Shown here in pieces: positions 1-5,397 of a DNA stretch of 10,201 nucleotides. The DNA lies in NCBI GenBank assembly GCA_003230945.1, contig QIHK01000006.1, positions 1-10,201 of the forward strand, written 5' to 3'. The notes below the pieces were generated by a model that saw only the letters and a list, made by a program, of their open reading frames with translations, did not search any database and was not told the origin of the DNA. This DNA is from Candidatus Kaiserbacteria bacterium (GTDB taxonomy: Bacteria; Patescibacteriota; Minisyncoccia; Phycocordibacterales; Phycocordibacteraceae). The position numbers and the translations under genes were made by a program. Each line of letters opens with the position of its first letter. Within the stretch, counting starts at the first letter, position 1.

Positions 1-39
1 GACAAAGTGCTCTTCCTCCCGCTGGCACACATATATAAC

Positions 40-45
40 TATGAT
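40..45 (+). promoter_or_regulatory. Putative -10 element (TATGAT) of the pilin gene
   Basis: TATGAT lies 11 nt before the pilin ATG at 57. No convincing -35 or Shine-Dalgarno is visible. The rest of positions 1-56 holds no gene I can identify. Transcription starting about 7 nt after the hexamer would leave a leader of only a few bases, as seen upstream of most other genes here. Inference from spacing only. Confidence 0.4.
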
Positions 46-56
46 ACGTGTAATCT

Positions 57-518
57 ATGTTTTTTAATTCACATCACCACTCGCGAGGATTTACCCTTAT
101 CGAGCTTCTTGTTGTCATCGCTATCATCGGTGTTCTTTCATCAGTGATACTCGTTTCGCTTAACAAAGCTCGTAGTAAAGGAGAAGATGCGGCACGCATA
201 TCTAATGTCAAGGCACTAAAAACAGCTATGGAGCTTTATTACGATGACAACAATTCTTATCCAAAGAAAGGTAGCATGAACACGGGACAGAGTGTTGTTG
301 GACTGAAGCCTTATCTTGTACCAAAATATATATCGGTTATTCCTGAGAATTTACAAAAGGACGGAGATCTGTATGTGTGGCGTCCAACTAATTCTAATCC
401 TTCTAATCCTTCTAATTCCTATGGTCTACGTGTATCTACTGACGCGGGTGGTTGGTGTTTGACAGGTGTGAATATAAATACAGGATGGTGGTGGTCAACA
501 CCCCAATGCAATTTCTAA
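57..518 (+). CDS. Type IV pilin-like / pseudopilin protein with class III prepilin signal
   Basis: This 153-residue protein has a short leader (residues 1-11, ending RG) followed by the prepilin motif GFTLIELLVVIAIIGVL. Prepilin peptidase would cut between G11 and F12, leaving Glu at mature position 5 (E16), the residue that guides pilin assembly. Residues 12-35 form the hydrophobic helix that anchors the subunit in the membrane and packs the fibre core. The following helix (about 36-66) has the typical A-x-x-x-K-x-L pattern with a DDNNSYP turn. The C-terminal domain is variable, with a small Asn-Pro-Ser repeat (about 112-121) and two cysteines (C134, C151) that could form a disulfide. The leader has three consecutive histidines. 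The family gives a role in type IV pili or a related secretion/uptake apparatus, but no assembly genes lie nearby, so major or minor subunit cannot be told. Confidence 0.85.
   Translation: MFFNSHHHSRGFTLIELLVVIAIIGVLSSVILVSLNKARSKGEDAARISNVKALKTAMELYYDDNNSYPKKGSMNTGQSVVGLKPYLVPKYISVIPENLQKDGDLYVWRPTNSNPSNPSNSYGLRVSTDAGGWCLTGVNINTGWWWSTPQCNF
393..419 (+). repeat. Three tandem 9-nt units (TCTAATCCT) inside the pilin gene
   Basis: Two exact copies of TCTAATCCT (393-401 and 402-410) are followed by a degenerate third copy (411-419). They encode the Asn-Pro-Ser repeat in the variable domain of the pilin. The unit is a multiple of three, so copy-number change by slippage would keep the reading frame and lengthen or shorten a surface loop. 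Confidence 0.7.
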
Positions 519-555
519 TATAATAAGGTTGAGCGATTTGAGTGGTTTTGCACAG

Positions 556-585
556 GTAGCATGTGCTCCGCGGAGCGCATGCTAC
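556..585. repeat. 30-bp near-perfect palindrome upstream of transketolase
   Basis: The left arm GTAGCATG (556-563) and right arm CATGCTAC (578-585) flank the perfect palindrome GCTCCGCGGAGC (565-576). The only non-complementary pair is T564/G577, which would be a U-G wobble in RNA. It lies 38 bp after the pilin stop and 12 bp before the preferred transketolase start. No T-run follows it, so it is not a standard intrinsic terminator. Its right arm contains TGCTAC, the first part of the proposed transketolase extended -10. It could be an operator, an RNA hairpin ending the pilin mRNA, or a REP-like element. It is single copy in this window. Confidence 0.85.
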
Positions 586-588
586 TGT
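580..588 (+). promoter_or_regulatory. Putative extended -10 (TGC-TACTGT) for the transketolase operon
   Basis: TGC followed by TACTGT ends 8 nt before the ATG at 597. The first six bases belong to the right arm of the adjacent palindrome. The spacing matches that of the aldolase and lytic transglycosylase promoters and favours ATG 597 over ATG 561, which lies inside the palindrome. A second A/T-rich hexamer, TATAAG (588-593), is too close to the ATG to serve as its promoter. Confidence 0.45.
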
Positions 589-596
589 ATAAGGTA

Positions 597-1424
597 ATGG
601 TGCTCACCGATCAAGATATCATCACGACGATTGTTGAGATGCTTGTTGCTGCTGGCAGTGGTCACACTGCAGGATCTCTTGGTATGGCGGATATTTTTAC
701 CGCATTTTATTTTTATATACTTAAACACAATCCAAAAAACCCAAATTGGAGCGAGCGTGACATACTTATTTTGAGTAATGGTCATATTGTTCCTGTTCGT
801 TACGCTGCAATGGCGCATGCTGGCTACTTTCCAATAAAAGAATGCCTCACTCTTCGAAAATTTGGCAGTCGGCTTCAGGGGCATCCGGAGCGTCTCAAGC
901 TTCCCGGTCTTGAAACGACTTCTGGACCGCTCGGCGAAGGTCTCTCACAAGCTGCTGCGATGGCCTATGCATTTCGTATGGATAATAAGAAAAATAAAGT
1001 ATATGTCACCATGGGCGATGGTGAACAAAACGAAGGAAACGTATGGGAAGCGGTAATGTGGGCAGGGAAACAAAAACTTACTAATCTTGTCGCTATCATT
1101 GATCGAAATAATATTCAGATTGATGGCATAACGGAAGATGTGATGCCCCTTGAATCACTTAAAGCGAAATATGAATCCTTTAATTGGGAGGTACTCGAAG
1201 TAAATGGTAATGACCTTCGTGCTTTTATCTCAAAAATTGATGAGGCGAACGCAATGTCTGAGAAACCAGTACTTATCTTGGCGCATACCATTCCTGGTAA
1301 GGGTATTCCTGAAATAGAATCTGATTATCATTGGCACGGTAAACCTCCTTCAAAAGAAGAAGGAAAACGATTTTTGAAAGAGCTCCGTACTATGGTTGGT
1401 AAAGTTCCACACGAATATGCTTAA
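597..1424 (+). CDS. Transketolase, N-terminal (TPP-binding) subunit
   Basis: Transketolase moves two-carbon ketol units between sugar phosphates in the non-oxidative pentose phosphate pathway using thiamine diphosphate (TPP); here the enzyme is split and this is the pyrophosphate-binding half. From ATG 597 it is 275 residues. Visible motifs are SGHTAGSLGMAD (about 21-32), SNGH (60-63, where many family members have SKGH), QGHPER (94-99), GPLGEGLSQAAAMA (110-123), and the metal/TPP motif GDGE (140-143) ending at NN (171-172). An upstream in-frame ATG at 561 would add 12 residues encoded largely by a palindrome, so I prefer 597, where homology-like sequence begins soon after. The stop overlaps the start of the C-terminal subunit by 8 nt, implying coupled translation and 1:1 production. 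The split form is known from many bacteria and archaea. Confidence 0.93.
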   Translation: MVLTDQDIITTIVEMLVAAGSGHTAGSLGMADIFTAFYFYILKHNPKNPNWSERDILILSNGHIVPVRYAAMAHAGYFPIKECLTLRKFGSRLQGHPERLKLPGLETTSGPLGEGLSQAAAMAYAFRMDNKKNKVYVTMGDGEQNEGNVWEAVMWAGKQKLTNLVAIIDRNNIQIDGITEDVMPLESLKAKYESFNWEVLEVNGNDLRAFISKIDEANAMSEKPVLILAHTIPGKGIPEIESDYHWHGKPPSKEEGKRFLKELRTMVGKVPHEYA

Positions 1425-2403
1425 TAAAGACGCAAAACTTTCAGAAAAAATATTTGCCGATGCTGTCGAACAGGCTCCAACGCGTGACGGCTTTGGACAT
1501 GGATCTGTTGAAGCAGGGAAAGTAGATAACAATGTCATTGTACTTTGTGCGGATCTTTCTGAATCAACACGCGCAGAGTGGTTTGAGAAAGAATTTCCAG
1601 AACGTTTTATTGAGGTTGGCATTGCTGAACAGAATATGGCGGCACTTGCCGCTGGATTTTCCTTGGCAGGGAAGGTGCCTTTCATTACGAGTTATGCGGC
1701 CTTTAATCCGGGTCGGAACTATGAACAGATTCGTACGACTATCGCGTTAAATGAATCAAATGTAAAAATTTGCGGTATGCACGCTGGTGTATCGGTTGGT
1801 CCTGACGGTGCGACTCATCAAATGCTTGAAGACATTGGTCTCATGCGTATGTTACCGAATATGGTCGTTGTGGTGCCCGGAGATGCCGAAGAAGCACGCA
1901 AGGCTGTAGTGGCGGCAGCAACCTATAAAGGCCCCGTGTATCTTCGCTTCGGGCGTTCAACAACACCAACTTTTACTACGCGCGAGACACCATTTTCCAT
2001 CGGGAAATCGCTTTTGCTTTGGAAAACAGATAAACCACAAGTCGCTCTTCTTTCAACAGGTTCACTATCGCATCAGGCACTTCTTGCGGCGCGCGCGCTC
2101 CAGAGTGAGAACATTGAGAGCACGGTATTGCATATTCCAACCATTAAACCGCTTGATGAAGATGCAATACTTGAGGTAGCGACGCGTGCTCGTGCGGTCG
2201 TTACTATAGAAGAACATCAAGCGGCAGGGGGATTTGGTAGCGCTATTGCAGAGCTTTTGGCAGAAAAACAACCAACACGTATGTATCGTGTCGGTGTACG
2301 AGATCAATTTGGACAATCAGGTTCTCCAGAAGAACTTATTGCCCACTACGGACTTGATGCTATTGCTATTGTTGATGCGGCGCGCGCACTTATTAAAAAG
2401 TAG
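1417..2403 (+). CDS. Transketolase, C-terminal (pyrimidine-binding and C-terminal domain) subunit
   Basis: This is the partner of the preceding gene. From ATG 1417 it is 328 residues; an in-frame ATG at 1396 would add seven (MVKFHTN) and enlarge the overlap with the upstream gene. I prefer 1417 because the MLNKDAKLSEKIF start looks like family N-termini, but the choice is open. The pyrimidine-binding domain comes first, with GIAEQNMAALAAGFSLAGK (about 68-86), whose Glu (E71) should activate the TPP aminopyrimidine ring. Next come HAGVSVGPDGATHQ and the DIGLMRMLPNM segment, then YLRFGRS. The C-terminal transketolase domain has EEHQAAGGFGSAIAELL and VGVRDQFGQSG. No Shine-Dalgarno is evident, and reinitiation after the upstream gene is likely. 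The substrate range cannot be read from sequence; DXS is disfavoured because that enzyme is normally one chain. Confidence 0.92.
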   Translation: MLNKDAKLSEKIFADAVEQAPTRDGFGHGSVEAGKVDNNVIVLCADLSESTRAEWFEKEFPERFIEVGIAEQNMAALAAGFSLAGKVPFITSYAAFNPGRNYEQIRTTIALNESNVKICGMHAGVSVGPDGATHQMLEDIGLMRMLPNMVVVVPGDAEEARKAVVAAATYKGPVYLRFGRSTTPTFTTRETPFSIGKSLLLWKTDKPQVALLSTGSLSHQALLAARALQSENIESTVLHIPTIKPLDEDAILEVATRARAVVTIEEHQAAGGFGSAIAELLAEKQPTRMYRVGVRDQFGQSGSPEELIAHYGLDAIAIVDAARALIKK

Positions 2404-2409
2404 CAACAT

Positions 2410-2607
2410 ATGTCTAGAAATCTCATTATAAATTCATATTTTGCCATACTGTTCGTCACTATTTTCGGAGCTATTGCTGCCATCACGATTATTCGAGTCG
2501 TAAACCAAAACCAAAAGACAACTAAAAATACTTATGGTGAAGCAAGTTATGCAAGTCTTCGAAACTCACTATTGCATAGTGCTCCCACAGGTGCCCGTAT
2601 ACGCTAA
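2410..2607 (+). CDS. Small single-helix membrane protein of unknown function
   Basis: This 65-residue protein starts 6 nt after the transketolase C-terminal subunit stop and is probably in the same operon. Residues about 8-30 form one strong hydrophobic helix (AILFVTIFGAIAAITII). The remainder is polar and slightly basic, ending GARIR. There is no signal-peptidase site, cysteine pair or catalytic motif I recognise. No Shine-Dalgarno is visible, so translation probably depends on reinitiation after the upstream stop. Its last codons overlap the end of the convergent kinase gene by 4 bp. I judge it real from the tight spacing, one clear membrane segment and absence of a competing frame, but I cannot name a family or function. 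Confidence 0.55.
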   Translation: MSRNLIINSYFAILFVTIFGAIAAITIIRVVNQNQKTTKNTYGEASYASLRNSLLHSAPTGARIR

Positions 2608-3596
2608 AAAGTGCTTATTTTATATGATTCTGGTGCGTTTTTTAGGTACGTCTCTAATTCTTCGCGCGAAAGAAGGCCTTCTTGTGCCCCAACTTTTTGC
2701 ACCACTGCCATTGAATTAGCAGGTCCCCAATAAAGCGCCTCTTCCAGTGATTTACCGAGCGCAAGAGCCACAACAACCGTTGCGGTCGTCGCATCTCCCG
2801 CACCTGTGCGATCGAGCGGTTCTTTACTATCCGGATACATTGGTATTTTCAGACGCTGTTTACCGTCTGAAATATATGCACCGTTCGGTCCATCAGTGAT
2901 AAGCGCAATTTTTGGACCTAGCGCATGCATTTTTTCAACTAAGACATTCATATCTGTCTCGCCAAGTCCAAGAATACGTTCAGCCTCTTCTTTGTTTACC
3001 GCGACAAGTTCAGTTTGTGCGTAAAGTGGCGCAAGTTTTTCTTTGCCCATTTCCATTTGAAAAGTACCTGGCTGAAAAGCAAGTTTTGTTTCAGGATGTT
3101 CTTTAAGCCATAGAGCCAATTCACCATGGAATGCTTCAGATTTTTCTCCTGCTGAGGAGAGGTATAGCCATTTTGGTGCGATGAATTGTTCTGGTATCTC
3201 ATAAGGGTAGTCTTCGTGACGAATGAGAATAGTACGTTCCGCATCATACCAAAGAACATAATGATGATTTGTTGGTACGGCATCATTTACTTTTATGTAC
3301 GTTTGATCAACGCCTTCTTTTTTGAAAGTCGCAAGAATCTCTTTACCGTAACTATCATTGCCAATGTTACTTATGAATCCAGAGGAGAGACCGAGACGCG
3401 CTGCCGCTACAGCAGCATTTGCTGCATTGCCAACACCCGGCACCAGTATAGATTTTTCATACGGTATTTTATCACCCCATTTCATTGAAATAGTACAGTC
3501 TTCATTATTAATATCGCAGTGTACTTTTGCATATTTGAGTTTAATAAACTCATCGACCGTTGTGTCACCGATAGCAACGAATTCCATTGTTTCCAT
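2604..3596 (-). CDS. PfkB-family carbohydrate kinase (ribokinase superfamily)
   Basis: This 330-residue protein belongs to the family that transfers the ATP gamma-phosphate to a sugar or sugar-phosphate hydroxyl. The N-terminal segment (VAIGDTTVDEF, 7-17) is the usual first beta strand. The first signature is PGVGNAANAAVAAARLG (53-69). The second is DRTGAGDATTATVVVALALG (262-281), where D268 should be the catalytic base and GAG the anion hole. NKEEAERILG (201-210) and ALITDGPNGAYI (231-242) match conserved parts of the nucleotide half. Length is normal. I chose ATG 3596 because a TGT-TACGAT -10 ends 9 nt upstream; ATG 3587 is the alternative. It is divergent from the aldolase gene and convergent with the small membrane protein gene. 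The substrate is unknown: 6-phosphofructokinase (PfkB type), fructokinase or another sugar kinase are all possible. Confidence 0.9.
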   Translation of the reverse strand: METMEFVAIGDTTVDEFIKLKYAKVHCDINNEDCTISMKWGDKIPYEKSILVPGVGNAANAAVAAARLGLSSGFISNIGNDSYGKEILATFKKEGVDQTYIKVNDAVPTNHHYVLWYDAERTILIRHEDYPYEIPEQFIAPKWLYLSSAGEKSEAFHGELALWLKEHPETKLAFQPGTFQMEMGKEKLAPLYAQTELVAVNKEEAERILGLGETDMNVLVEKMHALGPKIALITDGPNGAYISDGKQRLKIPMYPDSKEPLDRTGAGDATTATVVVALALGKSLEEALYWGPANSMAVVQKVGAQEGLLSREELETYLKNAPESYKISTF

Positions 3597-3603
3597 ATAC
3601 GTT

Positions 3604-3629
3604 ACATCGTAACATACGTGCTACGATGG
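3604..3629. promoter_or_regulatory. Symmetric bidirectional promoter between kinase and aldolase genes
   Basis: The 39-bp gap between the two start codons carries an inverted repeat: CATCGTA (3605-3611) and TACGATG (3622-3628). Each arm holds a TACGAT -10 facing its own gene, and each has a TGn extension (TGT on minus, 3614-3612; TGC on plus, 3619-3621). On minus the hexamer occupies 3611-3606, 9 nt from ATG 3596. On plus it is 3622-3627, 8 nt from ATG 3636. The two hexamers are only 10 bp apart, so two polymerases could hardly bind together. A smaller overlapping dyad GTTAC-ATC-GTAAC lies at 3601-3613. Confidence 0.5.
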
Positions 3630-3635
3630 AAGGAT

Positions 3636-4631
3636 ATGACTGATCTTGTAGCAATCGCTCGCTCTCTTTTTGTTTCTGGTAAAGGATTATTAGCAGCAGA
3701 CGAGAGTGTGCATACTGCCACAAAGCGACTCGCGTCGTATGGTATCGATACGAGTGAAGAAATGCGTCGACAATACCGTGATCTTTTCCTCAGCATGCCA
3801 CACGTTGAAGATTACCTTTCAGGGGTTATCCTTTTTGAAGAAACATTGAAACAGAAAGCGAGTGATAAAAAACTTTTTCCAAACTCTCTTTCTGCGCGGG
3901 GCATCGCTCCGGGAATAAAAGTAGATGGAGGAACAGAGCCGTTTCCAGAAAGTTCAGATGAATTCATTACTAAAGGACTTTTAGGTCTTTCAGATCGGCT
4001 TGCTGTGTTTAAGAAACAAGGAGCAGTATTTACAAAGTGGCGTGGCGTCATAAAAATAGAAGGAGATATACTTCCTTCGTCACAAGCCATTCATGAAAAT
4101 ATGAAGCGTCTTGCAAACTATGCCAAAGAGGTACAAACGGCAGGTATGGTACCGATTCTCGAGCCAGAAGTATTACTTCAAGGGAATCATTCAATTATTC
4201 GTGCCAAAGCAGTTCTTCAAGAAACACTGGGAACACTTTTCAGTGTGCTGGAAGAATATTCAGTCGATCGTGCAGGAGTTGTACTTAAAACGGCCATGGC
4301 ACTCACGGGAAGTGATTCTTCAAAGAAAGATACTCCTGAAGAAGTTGCAGAAGCCACTCTTGAAGTCCTTATGGAAACCGTTCCTCGCCAGATTGCAGGT
4401 ATTGTTTTTCTTTCTGGTGGACAAGATCCAGACGAGGCCACCGATAACCTCGCGGCTATTACGAAACGTGCGAAGGACGTTAGTGCGCCGTGGCCACTTA
4501 CCTTTTCTTATGCTCGTGCTCTTCAGAAAGAAGCTCTCGAAGTCTGGAAAGGGAAGCCAGAAAACATTGAAGCAGCTCGCGCAGTATTTCTTGAACGCCT
4601 TAAGAAGGTATCTGCCGCTGCGACCCTGTAG
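3636..4631 (+). CDS. Class I (Schiff-base) fructose-bisphosphate aldolase, eukaryote-like type
   Basis: It catalyses reversible cleavage of fructose 1,6-bisphosphate to dihydroxyacetone phosphate and glyceraldehyde 3-phosphate. From ATG 3636 it is 331 residues. Motifs match the animal/plant class I family in order: GKGLLAADES (15-24, with D22), GVILFEETL, SARGIAPGIKVDGG, FTKWRGVIKI (K134), VPILEPEV (E176), GVVLKTAMA (K218, the expected Schiff-base lysine), GIVFLSGGQDPDEA and PLTFSYARALQ. All the catalytic residues I know for the family are present, so activity is likely and no metal should be needed. The frame stays open upstream to 3519, but that stretch lies over the kinase gene and lacks family similarity. 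ATG 3636 has an extended -10 ending 8 nt before it. The AAGG 2 nt before the ATG is too close to act as a Shine-Dalgarno. Confidence 0.93.
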   Translation: MTDLVAIARSLFVSGKGLLAADESVHTATKRLASYGIDTSEEMRRQYRDLFLSMPHVEDYLSGVILFEETLKQKASDKKLFPNSLSARGIAPGIKVDGGTEPFPESSDEFITKGLLGLSDRLAVFKKQGAVFTKWRGVIKIEGDILPSSQAIHENMKRLANYAKEVQTAGMVPILEPEVLLQGNHSIIRAKAVLQETLGTLFSVLEEYSVDRAGVVLKTAMALTGSDSSKKDTPEEVAEATLEVLMETVPRQIAGIVFLSGGQDPDEATDNLAAITKRAKDVSAPWPLTFSYARALQKEALEVWKGKPENIEAARAVFLERLKKVSAAATL

Positions 4632-4641
4632 CGTCGTAAGA

Positions 4642-4670
4642 TTGCATTTCTTGCTTATTTCCCGTATATT
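4642..4670 (+). promoter_or_regulatory. Putative promoter TTGCAT-17 bp-TATATT for the bL25 gene
   Basis: A -35-like TTGCAT (4642-4647) is separated by 17 bp from TATATT (4665-4670), which ends 9 nt before ATG 4680. It sits in the 48-bp gap after the aldolase stop. A start site at the usual distance would give a leader of about 3 nt. No Shine-Dalgarno is present. Confidence 0.55.
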
Positions 4671-4679
4671 TTTTTCATC

Positions 4680-5321
4680 ATGCTTACGCTTTCAGTAAAG
4701 AAAAGAGATAAGACCGAAGCCAAGGCCTCGGTGCTTCGTAGTGAAGGTAAGATTCCTTCTGTTGTATACGGAAGTACTCAAGAATCAACAGCAATTACTA
4801 TTGATGCAAAAGAGTTTGAGAAAATACTTCATACGGCAGGTGAATCGACTATTATTAGTCTTACAGGACTCGAGACAGATATTCCGGTACTTATTCATAA
4901 AGTTGATCTCCACCCAGTTGCGCACATCCCGCGTCACGTCGATTTCTATGCCATTACTAAGGGGCAGAAAGTAGTGGTCTCTATTCCACTTTCATTTATT
5001 GGAGAATCACCGGCAGTTAAGTCTGGTGCAAACTTGATAAAGGTACTTTATGAACTTGAAGTTGAAGCGGATCCAATGAATCTTCCACATGATATAGAAG
5101 TTGATATTTCCACACTTGTCGCTATCAATGATCAGATTCATGTGAAAGATCTTATGATTCCGAAAGATGTTGGCATTATGCTCGAGCTTGAAGAAGTTGT
5201 CGCTCTTGTAAAGGAAGTTGAAGAAGAGGTTGTTTCTGAGGTTACCGAAGAAGATATTGCTTCAATTGAGGTTGAGAAGAGTAAAGAAGAATCTCCTACA
5301 GAAGAAGTCGCAAGTGCGTAG
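4680..5321 (+). CDS. rplY: 50S ribosomal protein bL25 (CTC/TL5 long form)
   Basis: bL25 binds 5S rRNA in the large-subunit central protuberance. The 213-residue product is the long two-domain CTC/TL5 form, not the short E. coli form. The N-terminal RNA-binding domain (about 1-91) shows LTLSVKKRDKTEAKASVLR, GKIPSVVYG and HKVDLHPVAHIPRHVDFYAI. The C-terminal beta domain (about 97-178) includes IPLSFIGESPAVKSGA, LEVEADPMNLPHDIEVDIS and DQIHVKDLMIPKDV. It ends in a Glu-rich acidic tail (about 179-213), common in this family. It stands alone between its own putative promoter and that of the lytic transglycosylase gene. I am confident of the family. Confidence 0.93.
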   Translation: MLTLSVKKRDKTEAKASVLRSEGKIPSVVYGSTQESTAITIDAKEFEKILHTAGESTIISLTGLETDIPVLIHKVDLHPVAHIPRHVDFYAITKGQKVVVSIPLSFIGESPAVKSGANLIKVLYELEVEADPMNLPHDIEVDISTLVAINDQIHVKDLMIPKDVGIMLELEEVVALVKEVEEEVVSEVTEEDIASIEVEKSKEESPTEEVASA

Positions 5322-5380
5322 AACTCATATACCTAGTTTTATACTAGAAATCAATTCTTTTTAAGAAGAGTCATTTGCTT

Positions 5381-5389
5381 TGGTATACT
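5381..5389 (+). promoter_or_regulatory. Putative extended -10 (TGG-TATACT) for the lytic transglycosylase gene
   Basis: TGG precedes TATACT (5384-5389), which ends 8 nt before ATG 5398. TTAAGA (5361-5366) is a poor -35 at 17 bp. The rest of the 76-bp gap after bL25 holds only a weak 5-bp dyad, CTAGT/ACTAG (5333-5347), and an A/T-rich stretch. Confidence 0.55.
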
Positions 5390-5397
5390 GACCACTC

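Noticed and set aside
561..596. 12-codon N-terminal extension of transketolase
   Set aside because: It is encoded mostly by the palindrome and would start upstream of the proposed -10. ATG 597 fits better.
3519..3635. 39-codon upstream extension of the aldolase frame
   Set aside because: It runs over the divergent kinase's 5' end and the shared promoter, lacks aldolase similarity, and ATG 3636 matches the family N-terminus.
4111..4698. 195-residue plus-strand frame
   Set aside because: It lies in another frame over the aldolase and bL25 start. Its composition is basic and disordered, and the aldolase frame has every family motif.
5333..5347. CTAGT/ACTAG hairpin as a terminator of bL25
   Set aside because: The stem is only 5 bp, A/T-rich and not followed directly by a T-run.
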